64,000 bases of DNA from Actinoplanes sp. L3-i22 (GTDB lineage Bacteria; Actinomycetota; Actinomycetes; Mycobacteriales; Micromonosporaceae), in contig NZ_AP024745.1 in assembly GCF_019704555.1 (NCBI RefSeq), forward strand, positions 10,839,501 through 10,903,500, given 5' to 3'. The position numbers were made by a program, and so were the translations under genes. The notes under the pieces were generated by a model, which saw nothing but the letters and a program-made list of their open reading frames with translations, ran no database searches and was not told where the DNA came from. Within the stretch, counting starts at the first letter, position 1. The number at the start of each line of letters is the position of its first letter. Positions 1 to 10,971 of the stretch are shown piece by piece.

Positions 1-838
1 TGCCGATCAGGCCCCGGCCCACGGTGTCCGCCGCGTCCCGGTAACCGTGCGCGATCAGCCGCCGCAGCGCGCCGTGGTCCAGCGTGGAGTTGAAGTCGCC
101 GAGCAGGATCCGGCGCGGGTTGTCCCCGTCCGAGCGGGGCTCGTTCGCCAGGTCGGTCTTCCAGCCGGCGAACGTGTCCGGCGCGGACGGCGCCAGCGGA
201 TGCACCGACTCGACGAAGACCGGCGCGGCACCCGGCGGCTGGATCGTGCCGAACGTCTGCCAGAAACCGCCACGGTTGCGCTGGGAACCGGGCTCGATCA
301 GCGGAAACCTCGAGTACAGCCCGGAGCCGCTCGCGCCCGGCTCGGCCGCCAGCGAGTGGAACGGCAGCAACTCGCCCAGACCGGCCGCGGCCAGCCGGGT
401 CTCCGCGCCCGGCGAGAACTCCTGCAGCGCCAGCACGGCCACGTCGTTCTGCCGCACCAGGGCGACGATCTCGGCCGCGTCCGCGCCGCCGAACAGCAGG
501 TTCGCGGTCATGAAGCGCACCCGGACGCCCTCCGCCGCGCCCCGGTCCAGATCCGGCAGGGTGCGCGGCAGGACGCACGCCGCCAGCGTGCCGGCGATCA
601 CCACGGCCACCACGCCGGCGAGCCAACGGCGAAAGATCAAGGTCAAGAGCAACGGGATCAAAGACCCGATTGCGACGTACGGCGTGAAGGCCATCAGCTG
701 GATCAGCCGCCCCGGCTCCCAGCCCACCAGCCGGAGCCCGGTCCACACCAGACCGGGCACGACCAGCAGCCAGAGCAGAACGGTGACCGAGCGGCGCCGG
801 ATCGGGCGCGCCTCCACCGGCGCGTCGATGATCGTCAT
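1..838 (-). CDS. Endonuclease/exonuclease/phosphatase family membrane protein (3' end outside window)
   Basis: The reverse strand reads open from an ATG at 838 to the window edge, so the C-terminus is missing. The N-terminus has about three hydrophobic segments (roughly residues 17-37, 46-65 and 70-88). The rest looks like the catalytic fold of the EEP superfamily: an Asn-containing MTANLLFGG stretch near residue 110, LALQEFSPGA (the metal-binding Glu) and LLGDFNSTLDH (the GDFN motif with its Asn and Asp) near residue 250. EEP enzymes cut phosphodiester or phosphoester bonds in nucleic acids, lipids or inositol phosphates. The substrate cannot be told here. With the N-terminal membrane anchor the catalytic domain is probably extracytoplasmic, as in other actinobacterial members. 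It is transcribed away from the M16 pair, in the same direction, 36 bp downstream of them. Confidence 0.85.
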   Translation of the reverse strand, partial: MTIIDAPVEARPIRRRSVTVLLWLLVVPGLVWTGLRLVGWEPGRLIQLMAFTPYVAIGSLIPLLLTLIFRRWLAGVVAVVIAGTLAACVLPRTLPDLDRGAAEGVRVRFMTANLLFGGADAAEIVALVRQNDVAVLALQEFSPGAETRLAAAGLGELLPFHSLAAEPGASGSGLYSRFPLIEPGSQRNRGGFWQTFGTIQPPGAAPVFVESVHPLAPSAPDTFAGWKTDLANEPRSDGDNPRRILLGDFNSTLDHGALRRLIAHGYRDAADTVGRGLIG

Positions 839-874
839 GGCCGCGACGCTAGTACGTCGCGGCCATGAACCCGG

Positions 875-2215
875 TCACACCACGGCGTCGGAGAGGTCGC
901 CGAACTCGGCGAGCTCCGCGCGGATCTTCTCGCCGTCGCCCTCGACCACCAGCGTCAGACCGTCCACCGCGAGGTGGCGGCCGGCGGCCTCGGACACCTG
1001 CTCGACGGTCGTCTCCAGATACTCCCTGCGGAGCGTCTCGTAGTAGTCGTCCGGCAGGCCGTGCACGACCATCCCGGCCAGCGCCCCGGCGATCGCGCCC
1101 GGGGTCTGCATCTCCACCGACAGCTGACCGGCCCGCCAGGTGCGCGCCACCGCCAGCTCCGCCTCGGTGACCCCCTCGGCCTGGGTGCGCCGGATCTCGC
1201 CGAGCGTGTCCTTGATCGCCGGGCCGGTCACCGCGGTCTGCACGCCCGCGGCCACCTCGAAACGGCCGGCGCGGCGGGTCATCGCGTAGGAGCCGCGGAT
1301 CCCGTACGTGTAGCCCTTGACCTCGCGGATCAGGTGGTTCAGCCGGGACGTGAACGCCCCGCCGAGCACCGTGGCGGCCAGCGTCATCGGCACGTAGTCC
1401 GGGGTGGCCCGCTCCGGCGCGCGATGCCCGATCCGCAGCGTCGACTGCACCGAGCCGGGCCGGTCCACCAGGATCACCCGCGGCTTCGCCGGGATCGCCA
1501 GGCCGAGCGGCGCGTCCAGCGACAGCGACTGGCCGGTGGTGTCCGCGAACGCGACCTCGGCCAACTCGGCCAGGTCCAGCCCGTCCAGGTCGCCGGCGAC
1601 CAGCAGCACGCCCGGCCGCAGCATCCACTCGGCGTGGAAGGCGAGCACGTCGTCCACCGTCACCGCGGCCACCGACGTGGGATCGCCGTGCAGCGGCCGG
1701 CTGTACCGCCCGTCCGCGGCGAACAGGGCGCCACGCAGCGCGGCGTCCGCCCGCGGGCCGGGCTGCGCCCAGTCCATCCGCAGCGCGGTCACCTCGTCGT
1801 CGCGGACCCGGACCACGTCGGCCGGGTCCAGCTTCGGGGTGCGGGCCGCCTCGGCGGCCAGGCGCAGCGCGCCGACCAGCTGCGGGGCCGGGGCGGAGAC
1901 CCCGATCCGGAACGCGTCCCAGTCGACCGACGGGGACAGCTCGGCGCCGAGACCCTCCAGGGCCAGGGCGTACGCCGCCGAATCGCGCTTGCGCGTGCCC
2001 TCCTCCAGGGACTTGGCGAGCACCGTGGCGGTGCCCTCCCGGCCCTCGGACTCGCGGGCGGCGCTGGCGTCCAGCAGCAGCACCGCGGTGGCCAGCACCT
2101 GGCCGGGCAGGTGGGCGGCGATCACGGTGCCGCCGTGCGCGGTGACCCGGCGCAGGACCGGGAACGCGTACGGCCGGGCCGTGCCGGCCTCCGGGCGCGT
2201 CGTGATGAGCGTCAT
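875..2215 (-). CDS. M16 peptidase family protein, probable non-catalytic subunit
   Basis: A 446-residue protein with the two-lobe layout of the M16 (insulinase/mitochondrial processing peptidase) family, but at the place of the zinc motif HxxEH it has only a stretch around EGTATVLAKSLEEG, with no His. A later M16 hallmark is kept: the FTSRLNHLIREVKGYTYG region resembles the conserved R/Y substrate-contact motif of the second domain. In bacterial M16B pairs one subunit carries the zinc and the other supplies the R/Y pair, and both are needed. The neighbour 58 bp upstream has the intact HxxEH, so these two most likely form one heterodimer acting on unfolded peptides. Start is the ATG at 2215. 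Confidence 0.88.
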   Translation of the reverse strand: MTLITTRPEAGTARPYAFPVLRRVTAHGGTVIAAHLPGQVLATAVLLLDASAARESEGREGTATVLAKSLEEGTRKRDSAAYALALEGLGAELSPSVDWDAFRIGVSAPAPQLVGALRLAAEAARTPKLDPADVVRVRDDEVTALRMDWAQPGPRADAALRGALFAADGRYSRPLHGDPTSVAAVTVDDVLAFHAEWMLRPGVLLVAGDLDGLDLAELAEVAFADTTGQSLSLDAPLGLAIPAKPRVILVDRPGSVQSTLRIGHRAPERATPDYVPMTLAATVLGGAFTSRLNHLIREVKGYTYGIRGSYAMTRRAGRFEVAAGVQTAVTGPAIKDTLGEIRRTQAEGVTEAELAVARTWRAGQLSVEMQTPGAIAGALAGMVVHGLPDDYYETLRREYLETTVEQVSEAAGRHLAVDGLTLVVEGDGEKIRAELAEFGDLSDAVV

Positions 2216-2273
2216 TTTGCTGCGCCTTTCTTCGCGTGCTCTCCCGGCCCTTGCTTCGCTGCGGTGCGGTCGA

Positions 2274-3602
2274 TCACGCGGGACCCTCCTCGGGCAGGTA
2301 GATGAGGGTGACGCGGGAGTCGGCGCGGAGCATCCGGGTGGCCGCCTCGGTGACGTCGTCCGCGGTCACCGCCTGCCACGCCGGGAGCCGGTAACCGGCG
2401 GTCGCCGGGTCACCGAACTGGGTCGTGTACCGCCCCAGCGTGTCGGCCCGGCCGCCGACCGTGGACACCTGCCGCCACCAGCTCGTGGTCAGCAGCGCCT
2501 TGGCCCGGTTCAGCTCGTCGTCGGTGACCGGCTCGTCGACCAGGCTCTGGATCACCTCGGCCAGGCCGGCCTCCAGCGTCGCCACGTCCACGCCGTCCTT
2601 CGCGGTGGCCGTGATGATCAGCGGGGCCGGGGCGTGTGCCAGGTCGACCCCGTACGAGCCGATGTAGTCCGGCTGGGCGATCCGCTTGCCGTCGGCCAGC
2701 CGCTGGTAGAGCCGGCTGCCCCGGCCGCTGCCCAGCACCGTCGCGAGCACGGTGACCGCGTCGTAGCCGGACGTGCCGAACGGGTACGTCCGGTGGGACA
2801 GGTAGATCCGCGGGGCCGGGACGGCGGCGGTGACCGTCTCCCGGACCGGCTCGGTGGCCGGCCCGGCCAGGTGCCCGGCCGGCGCCGGCGGGATGTCCGG
2901 CACCGGGTCGATCGCGCCGAAGTACTTCTCCGCCAGCGCGAAGACCTCGTCCGGCGAGGCGTCCCCGGTGACCGTGAGCACGCAGTTGTTCGGCGCGTAA
3001 TACTGCTGGTGGAACGCCTTGAAGGTGTCCAGGCTCGCCGCGTTCAGATCCTCCATCGACCCGATCGTGGCGTGATGGTACGGATGCCCCTCGGGGTAGA
3101 GCAGCTCCAGCAGACGCAGCCAGGCGTCGCCGTAGGGCACGTTGTCGTACCGCTGGCGGCGCTCGTTCTTCACCACCTCGCGCTGGTTGTCCAGCGTCTC
3201 CTGGGTGAGCGCCGGGACCAGCCCACCCATCCGGTCGGCCTCCAGCCAGAGCGCCAGCTCCAGATGCTCCGACGGCATGCTCTCGAAGTAGTTCGTCCGG
3301 TCCGGGTTCGTCGTCGCGTTCAGCGAACCGCCGTTGCCCTGCACCAGCTTCATGTGCTCGGTCTTCTTCACGTGCTGCGAGCCCTCGAACATCAGATGCT
3401 CGAAGAGGTGCGCGAAACCGGTCTGACCGGGCGGTTCGTGCCGGGAGCCGACGTCGTACCAGAGATTGACGCAGACGACCGGAGCGGTCCGATCCTCGCT
3501 GACGACGACGCGCAGGCCATTCGCCAGCCGCGTGGTTTCGATGGGCCACGGATACCCGGTCGTGGCGACCGGAGCGGTTGGGGACGTCACCCGACCCATC
3601 AT
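2274..3602 (-). CDS. M16 zinc metallopeptidase, catalytic subunit
   Basis: A 442-residue protein with the inverted zinc motif HLFEH at residues 65-69 and a likely third zinc ligand, the Glu of VVKNERRQ, at about residue 147, the spacing expected for M16 enzymes. The RGSRLYQRL element of the second domain is also present. No signal peptide is visible, so it probably acts in the cytoplasm. It is followed at 58 bp by a paralogue without the zinc motif, the usual M16B subunit pair. Two ATG codons lie in tandem at 3602 and 3599; the AGGG ahead fits the second slightly better, so the start is uncertain by one residue. It is divergent from arfB across about 130 bp. Confidence 0.92.
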   Translation of the reverse strand: MMGRVTSPTAPVATTGYPWPIETTRLANGLRVVVSEDRTAPVVCVNLWYDVGSRHEPPGQTGFAHLFEHLMFEGSQHVKKTEHMKLVQGNGGSLNATTNPDRTNYFESMPSEHLELALWLEADRMGGLVPALTQETLDNQREVVKNERRQRYDNVPYGDAWLRLLELLYPEGHPYHHATIGSMEDLNAASLDTFKAFHQQYYAPNNCVLTVTGDASPDEVFALAEKYFGAIDPVPDIPPAPAGHLAGPATEPVRETVTAAVPAPRIYLSHRTYPFGTSGYDAVTVLATVLGSGRGSRLYQRLADGKRIAQPDYIGSYGVDLAHAPAPLIITATAKDGVDVATLEAGLAEVIQSLVDEPVTDDELNRAKALLTTSWWRQVSTVGGRADTLGRYTTQFGDPATAGYRLPAWQAVTADDVTEAATRMLRADSRVTLIYLPEEGPA

Positions 3603-3730
3603 GCCCTGTAATGCCGTGCTTCGGCCCCGCTGTGCCGGTCCGTTCGCTCTCGGCGTCTCTCCCGGGCTCGCCCCGAATGTCTCCCGATGTCGATCTATAA
3701 CCCGATGGCGGCGGCGCCGGTCCGGGTGCG

Positions 3731-4171
3731 ATGCTGGGCGACGTGCTTGAGGACGTACGGGTGAACGACCGCCTGACCATCCCGGCGGCGGAGCTCGCGT
3801 GGCGTTTCTCCCGCTCCGGTGGCCCGGGCGGTCAAGGCGTGAACACGACCGACTCGCGGGTCGAGCTGTCCTGGGACCTGCTCGGCTCCGACCTGCTGCC
3901 CGCGGCGCTGAAGGAGCGCGCGCTCGAGCGGATCGGGGCCCGCCTGATCTCCGGCGTGCTCACGATCACCGCCTCCGAGCACCGTTCGCAGCTGCGCAAC
4001 CGCGAGGCGGCCGCGGCCCGGATGGGCGCTCTGGTCGCGTCGGCGGTCGCCGCGCCGCCCCGGGCCCGCCGCGCGACCCGGCCGACGAAGGGCTCCGTCG
4101 AGCGCCGCATCGCCGCCAAGAAGCGCCGCGGCCAGACCAAGTCCAACCGCCGCGACTACCCCACCGACTGA
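3731..4171 (+). CDS. arfB: Alternative ribosome-rescue factor ArfB (peptidyl-tRNA hydrolase)
   Basis: A 146-residue protein that starts ahead of a release-factor catalytic domain with the motif SGGPGGQGVN near residues 29-38. Its GGQ hydrolyses the ester bond of peptidyl-tRNA in the ribosomal P site. The tail is Arg/Lys/Ala-rich (KGSVERRIAAKKRRGQTKSNRR), the basic C-terminal helix that ArfB/YaeJ/ICT1 proteins insert into the empty mRNA channel of stalled ribosomes. There are no codon-recognition domains, and the length matches ArfB (about 140), which separates it from RF1, RF2 and PrfH. It converges on ilvE; the gap holds repeats and the ilvE terminator. Confidence 0.93.
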   Translation: MLGDVLEDVRVNDRLTIPAAELAWRFSRSGGPGGQGVNTTDSRVELSWDLLGSDLLPAALKERALERIGARLISGVLTITASEHRSQLRNREAAAARMGALVASAVAAPPRARRATRPTKGSVERRIAAKKRRGQTKSNRRDYPTD

Positions 4172-4225
4172 CCCAGAGCACCCCGGCCCACCGGCCGAGC
4201 CCGCGCCCCGCGCCACCAGCCCAGC

Positions 4226-4294
4226 CGCGCTCGCGGACCCGGCTGGCAGTGAGAGCCGCTTCGCGCGCTCGGAACAGCCGTGACCACCAGCCGA
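4226..4294 (+). repeat. 69-bp dispersed repeat, family 2, copy 1
   Basis: This stretch aligns without gaps over 69 bp with 31217-31285 in the same orientation; I count 49 of 69 identical bases. The best-kept blocks are the start (CGCGCTC, CGG), CCCGGCTGG and the end (GGAACAGCCG / CACCAGC in the two versions). It sits in the 379-bp gap between the convergent arfB and ilvE genes, which carries no gene I can support. Confidence 0.6.
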
Positions 4295-4340
4295 CGCCGC
4301 GAGCCGCGGCTGGGCCTGGCGTGGCCGCCGGCTCGCGTGG

Positions 4341-4492
4341 GTCCTTTTGAACCGCGACCACCCGCGGACGTCGCCCTGGAGGGTCTCGTGTTCTGGGCGC
4401 CCCGCGCCCTTGCGAGGCCCGGAAGGGTCCCCGCGGGAGCGACGATCAGTTATTGGCCGCAGCCGAGGCAAAGAAGAACTTGATCTTGATCC
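4341..4492 (-). repeat. Structured intergenic repeat, family 1, copy A
   Basis: Read on the minus strand this is one of four copies of a roughly 150-bp element; the others are at 45826, 51653 and 62760. It begins with GATCAAGATCAAG and carries GCGGCCAATAACTGATCGTC and then nested inverted repeats: CGTCGC/GCGACG outside, GGGCCTCG/CGAGACCC within, and GGGCGC/GCGCCC at the tip, plus a separate CCCGCGGG palindrome. Here one arm base differs, giving a G-U wobble if the plus strand is transcribed. It lies 4 bp beyond the ilvE terminator, in the direction of ilvE transcription. Copies A and D share a different 3' flank (GGTTCAAAAGGACC-like) from B and C. Confidence 0.75.
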
Positions 4493-4496
4493 GGAA

Positions 4497-4529
4497 AGGC
4501 CGGCGGAAGCGCAATGCCTCCGCCGGCCT
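4497..4529 (-). terminator. Terminator of ilvE
   Basis: Perfect 11-bp inverted repeat AGGCCGGCGGA / TCCGCCGGCCT around an 11-nt loop. On the minus strand it starts 22 nt after the ilvE stop and runs into TTTCC. This is a normal intrinsic terminator position for ilvE; the T tract is short. Confidence 0.75.
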
Positions 4530-4550
4530 GTGACAAGCGTCTTCGGGTGA

Positions 4551-5648
<1,098 letters not shown>

Positions 5649-5707
5649 GGCAAAGGGACCTGCTTTCTGCGGAAAGACCAAAGAGGGGCACCCAGAGTGC
5701 GCCCATG

Positions 5708-5735
5708 AATCTACCCCGAACGGTCGTTAAAACAA
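5708..5735 (-). promoter_or_regulatory. ilvE: Candidate ilvE promoter
   Basis: On the minus strand TTGTTT (5735-5730) and TAGATT (5713-5708) are separated by 16 bp, about 60 bp upstream of the ilvE ATG. The -10 fits the actinobacterial TAgrrT pattern. A GC-rich hairpin (GGGCGCAC / GGTGCCC) follows at about 5703-5685, between promoter and ribosome site. Confidence 0.4.
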
Positions 5736-5812
5736 CGGTCCTAGGGGCTTCGCGAACTGAACCGGGGCCGCGCAGCGAGTGGGGGCCGGCAGCCCAAAAC
5801 AGAACTGCGCCG

Positions 5813-6844
5813 TTAGACGGCGGCGGCGACGCGGTCGCCGACCTCGGCGGTACGCAGCGGCGCGCCCGCGGAGCGGGACGCGACCTCGGCCGCGACCGCC
5901 TCGGTTACTCGCGCGGCCTCGGCGTGCCTACCCAGGTGCTCCAGCAGCAGCGCGGCGGAGAGGATCGCGGCGGCCGGGTCGGCGATGCCCTGGCCGGCGA
6001 TGTCCGGCGCGGAGCCGTGCACCGGCTCGAAGGTCGACGGGAACTTGCGCTCCGGGTTGACCGAGCCGCTGGCGGCCATGCCGATGCCACCGGTCACGGC
6101 GGCGGCGATGTCGGTGAGGATGTCGCCGAACAGGTTGTCGGTGACGACCACGTCGTACCGCTGCGGGTTGCTGACCATGAACATGCTGGCCGCGTCGATG
6201 TGCTGGTACTCCGTGGTGACCTCGGGGAACTCGGCGGCGACCGCGGCGAAGGCGCGCGACCACAGGTTCCCGGCGTGGGTGAGCACGTTGGTCTTGTGCA
6301 CCAGGGTCAGGTGCTTGCGGTCGCGGCGCTGGGCGCGGGCGAACGCGTCCCGGATCACCCGCTCGACGCCGTACCGCGTGTTGAGGCTCTCCTCGGTGGC
6401 GATCTCGGCGGGAGTGTCCTTGTGCAGGACGCCGCCGGCGCCGACGTAGAGCCCCTCGGTGCCCTCGCGGACCACGACCATGTCGATCTCGCCGGCCTTG
6501 ATGCCGGCCAGCGGGCTGGTGGTGCCGGGCCAGAGCTTGGACGGGCGCAGGTTCACGTACTGATCGAAGTCGAACCGCAGCTTCAGCAGCAGGCCGCGCT
6601 CCAGGACGCCCGGCGGGACGCTCGGGTCGCCGATCGCGCCCAGCAGGATCGCGTCGTGGCCGGCCAGCTCGGTCTGGACCGCGCCGGGCAGGACCTCACC
6701 GGTGCGGTTGTAGAGGCGGGCGCCGAGGTCGTACTCGTTGTAGTCCACCCCGGGGAGGACGGCGTCGATGACCTTCCGGGCCTGGGCGGTCACTTCGGTT
6801 CCGATGCCGTCGCCGGCCACCACCGCGATCCGCGCCACGCTCAC
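5813..6844 (-). CDS. leuB: 3-Isopropylmalate dehydrogenase
   Basis: A 343-residue NAD-dependent decarboxylating dehydrogenase of leucine synthesis (3-isopropylmalate to 2-oxo-4-methylpentanoate). The family features are the N-terminal [10 protein letters not shown], the substrate Arg cluster around [17 protein letters not shown], the [10 protein letters not shown] loop, the metal-binding Asp in [12 protein letters not shown] and the adenine-binding [13 protein letters not shown] start it at the GTG at 6844 because CAGGGAG stands 5 nt ahead; an upstream in-frame TTG (6871) has no ribosome site. Upstream, at 6961-6994, lies a strong hairpin that could act in leader control. Confidence 0.95.
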   Translation of the reverse strand: MSVARIAVVAGDGIGTEVTAQARKVIDAVLPGVDYNEYDLGARLYNRTGEVLPGAVQTELAGHDAILLGAIGDPSVPPGVLERGLLLKLRFDFDQYVNLRPSKLWPGTTSPLAGIKAGEIDMVVVREGTEGLYVGAGGVLHKDTPAEIATEESLNTRYGVERVIRDAFARAQRRDRKHLTLVHKTNVLTHAGNLWSRAFAAVAAEFPEVTTEYQHIDAASMFMVSNPQRYDVVVTDNLFGDILTDIAAAVTGGIGMAASGSVNPERKFPSTFEPVHGSAPDIAGQGIADPAAAILSAALLLEHLGRHAEAARVTEAVAAEVASRSAGAPLRTAEVGDRVAAAV

Positions 6845-6960
6845 GTCGACTCCCTGCACACGTCCGGACAATCAACACACACCGTAACGCGCCATCCCGG
6901 CCTCCGGAACGACAGTCCCATTCCTTGAAAGATCATTTAAGAAAGTCCGGGGAAACGAAC

Positions 6961-6994
6961 AGCCCCCGGATCGCGGCAAACGATCACGGGGGCT
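6961..6994 (-). promoter_or_regulatory. Strong hairpin in the leuB leader region (possible attenuator)
   Basis: The 353-bp gap 6845-7197 has no convincing gene but holds this hairpin: arms AGCCCCCG/CGGGGGCT, then GATCG/CGATC with a one-base bulge and a 7-nt loop. On the minus strand it is followed by GTTCGTTT, about 115 nt before the leuB start. A possible promoter upstream on the minus strand is TTGCGC-18-TAGCGT at about 7134-7105. It may terminate or attenuate leuB transcription. I did not find a leader peptide with a Leu run. Confidence 0.5.
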
Positions 6995-7197
6995 GATGCA
7001 GCGATGACGCGTGGCTCGGTCCCGCCGAAATCCCACCGCCCGGCCCGCGGCGGACGCCATCACCCGAAGACGTGCCCACCCAGAACGTGCGGCTGGGACC
7101 AACGCTAGCGATGCGGACTAAAGACGCGCAAGACGCATCCCCGCGTGTCGGCCTACCGGTTCTCAACGTCAGGCTCCGGTGATGGCACCATGCGCCG

Positions 7198-7560
7198 GTG
7201 AGTTTCGACCTAGTGGTGTGGGCGATGGAGCCCGCGGCGACTCCGGACGCGGTCCGCGCCGCCAACACGCGGTGCGCCGAGGGCGTTCACCCGCAACGCC
7301 CGGCCGACCCCCGCGTCGTCGCCTTCTACGATGCCCTGACCAGCAGCTATCCGGATCGGGGGCCACGGGCCACGGCGCCCGGGTCGCCGTGGGCCAGCTC
7401 GCCGCTGCACGCCGCGGCGGACCACATCCAGATGCGGCTCGACGAGAACTGCCCGGATGTGGTCCTGGAGACGATCGAGCGGCTGGCCGCCGAGCTGAAT
7501 CTGGCTCTGCTGGACCTGCAGGACGGCACCGTCTACCCCCCGACCGTGTCCACCGGCTAG
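7198..7560 (+). CDS. Hypothetical protein, 120 residues
   Basis: Small soluble protein starting at a GTG (MSFDLVVWAMEPAATPDAV). It has a predicted helix-rich body with SSYPDRGP and PWASSPLHAAADHIQM segments and ends DGTVYPP. There is no signal peptide, membrane segment or motif that I recognise. Proteins of this size and N-terminal style are frequent, unassigned singletons in actinomycetes. It converges on serA so tightly that its TAG (7558-7560) touches the serA stop (7561-7563) with no spacer. Divergent from leuB. Confidence 0.7.
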   Translation: MSFDLVVWAMEPAATPDAVRAANTRCAEGVHPQRPADPRVVAFYDALTSSYPDRGPRATAPGSPWASSPLHAAADHIQMRLDENCPDVVLETIERLAAELNLALLDLQDGTVYPPTVSTG

Positions 7561-9129
7561 TCAGTCGGCGCGTAGGTCGACGGCGGCGGAGTGGGGGGAG
7601 TCGATCTCGGCGGCGACCGTGGCCAGCAGGTCCGGGTCGACCGACGAGTCGACGGTCAGGGTCATCAGGGCCGCTCCGCCGGCGGCCCGGCGGGCGACCT
7701 GCATTGCCGCGATGTTGACCCCGGCCCGGCCCAGCGTCGTGCCGATCCGGCCGACCACCCCGGGCCGGTCCCGGTAGCGGAAGAACAGCAGCACGCCCTC
7801 GGCCGGCAGATCCAGCTCGAAGCCGTCCACCTCGACGAGCTTTCCGGCTGCGCCGGCCACCGCGACGGTACGGCCGTCGGCCAGCGCGCCCCGGACCACG
7901 AGCAGGCTCGCGTGCTCGCCGGCGTCCTCCGACGTCGCCAGCCCGACCGCGACCCCGCGCTCTGCCGCCAGCCGGGGCGCGTTCACGTAGGTGACCCGCT
8001 CCTCCACCACCGAGGTGAACAGCCCCTTGGTGGTGGCCAGGCCGAGCACCCCGACGTCGTGCGCGGCGACCTCGCCGCGCACCTCCACGGTCACCTCGGC
8101 GGCCACCCCGCCGGCGACGGCGGTGAAGACCCGGCCGAGCTTCTCGGCGAGCGGGAGCAGCGGCCGTACGTCCTCGTGCACCGGCCCACCGGTCCCGACG
8201 TTCACCGCCTCCGGCACGAACTCGCCGCGCAGCGCCAGCCGGACGCTGCGGGCCACCGCCACCCCCGCCTTGTCCTGCGCCTCGACGGTGGACGCGCCCA
8301 GGTGCGGGGTGACCGTCACGGAGTCGAAGGCGAACAGCGGTGACTCGGTCAGCGGCTCGGTCTCGAACACGTCCAGGCCGGCCGCGGCGACCCGGCCGTC
8401 GGCGAGCGCGTCGGCCAGCGCGCGTTCGTCGACCAGGCCGCCGCGGGCCGCGTTGACGATGCGGACCCCGGGTTTGACCTCGGCCAGCTGCTTCTCGCCG
8501 ATCAGGCCGACCGTCTCCGGGGTGCGCGGCAGGTGCACCGAGATGAAGTCGCTCTCCCGGATCAGCTCGTCGAGGGTCACCAGCCGGACGCCGAGCTGCG
8601 CGGCGCGGGCCGGCTGGACGAACGGGTCGTAGGCGATCAGGGTCGTCCCGAAGGCGGCCATCCGCTGGGCGACCAGCACGCCGATCCGGCCCAGCCCGAC
8701 CACGCCCACGGTCTTGCCGAACAGCTCGACGCCCAGGGAGCGTTTCCACCGGCCGGACTTGAGCGCCGCGCTGGCGCTCGCGGTGTTCCGGGCGGTGGCC
8801 AGCAGCAGCGCCACCGCCTGCTCGGCGGCCGAGACGATGTTGCTGGTCGGCGCGTTGACCACGAGCACCCCGCGGGCGGTCGCGGCCGGGATGTCGACAT
8901 TGTCGAGCCCCACTCCGGCCCGCGCCACGACGCGCAGGCGGGGTGCGGCTTCCAGGGCCTCGGCGTCGATCCGGGTGGCGCTCCGGATGATCACCGCCTC
9001 GGCCTCGTGCAGTGCGGTGAGGAGCGCGGGCCGGTCGGTGCCGTCCACCTGACGGACGTCGAAGTCCGTGGTGAGTACGTCGATCGCGGCGGGCGCCAAT
9101 TCCTCGGTTACCAGGACGACGGAAGTCAT
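7561..9129 (-). CDS. serA: D-3-phosphoglycerate dehydrogenase
   Basis: A 522-residue first enzyme of serine synthesis (3-phosphoglycerate to 3-phosphohydroxypyruvate, NAD). The nucleotide site is VGVVGLGRIG, the catalytic His lies in TPHLGAST, and the long form with an intervening domain and a C-terminal ACT domain (around RDRPGVVGRIGTTLG) is the mycobacterial type, in which serine binding at the ACT domain gives feedback control. Start is the ATG at 9129, with GGAGGGCC just ahead; the frame stays open 60 codons further upstream but those lie in the leader. It follows the ilvC terminator on the same strand, so it probably has its own promoter in 9130-9360, which includes an AT-rich run at 9335-9358. 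Confidence 0.96.
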   Translation of the reverse strand: MTSVVLVTEELAPAAIDVLTTDFDVRQVDGTDRPALLTALHEAEAVIIRSATRIDAEALEAAPRLRVVARAGVGLDNVDIPAATARGVLVVNAPTSNIVSAAEQAVALLLATARNTASASAALKSGRWKRSLGVELFGKTVGVVGLGRIGVLVAQRMAAFGTTLIAYDPFVQPARAAQLGVRLVTLDELIRESDFISVHLPRTPETVGLIGEKQLAEVKPGVRIVNAARGGLVDERALADALADGRVAAAGLDVFETEPLTESPLFAFDSVTVTPHLGASTVEAQDKAGVAVARSVRLALRGEFVPEAVNVGTGGPVHEDVRPLLPLAEKLGRVFTAVAGGVAAEVTVEVRGEVAAHDVGVLGLATTKGLFTSVVEERVTYVNAPRLAAERGVAVGLATSEDAGEHASLLVVRGALADGRTVAVAGAAGKLVEVDGFELDLPAEGVLLFFRYRDRPGVVGRIGTTLGRAGVNIAAMQVARRAAGGAALMTLTVDSSVDPDLLATVAAEIDSPHSAAVDLRAD

Positions 9130-9363
9130 GGCCCTCCATCCAGGTTCGTCGGCATTGACGGACCCAAATGGTACGGAGGTCGGAGGACTCCGGTTCATTT
9201 CATTCACGTCGCCGAGGATTTCCGGAACCAAAAGCGGACAGTGAAGGGCACGGCGATCGCTTTGGACGCGCAGCGGCCAGATCGCCGGGCCCGGCCCGCG
9301 CGGGAGCATGCGGTCTGTACCCGGCTGGGCCGGCGTATATGTATATAAAGATTTTTGGGTACG

Positions 9364-9396
9364 AAAAAGCGCCCGGCCGTGATCGACCGGGCGCCC
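9364..9396 (-). terminator. Terminator of the ilvB-ilvN-ilvC operon
   Basis: On the minus strand the arms GCGCCCGG/CCGGGCGC with a 10-nt centre that can pair further are followed by TTTTTCG. It lies 12 nt after the ilvC stop. Good intrinsic terminator. Confidence 0.85.
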
Positions 9397-9407
9397 TTTC
9401 TACGGAA

Positions 9408-10970
<1,563 letters not shown>

Positions 10971-10971
<1 letters not shown>

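Noticed and set aside
7118..7138. Possible leuB leader peptide MRLARL with two CTT codons
   Set aside because: Suggestive rare Leu codons, but there is no ribosome site, no -10 at the right place for a leaderless start, and it is about 125 bp from the hairpin.
9335..9358. AT-rich run GTATATGTATATAAAG upstream of serA as a promoter
   Set aside because: It follows the ilvC terminator and could contain a -10, but no -35 at 16-18 bp is convincing, so I do not annotate it.
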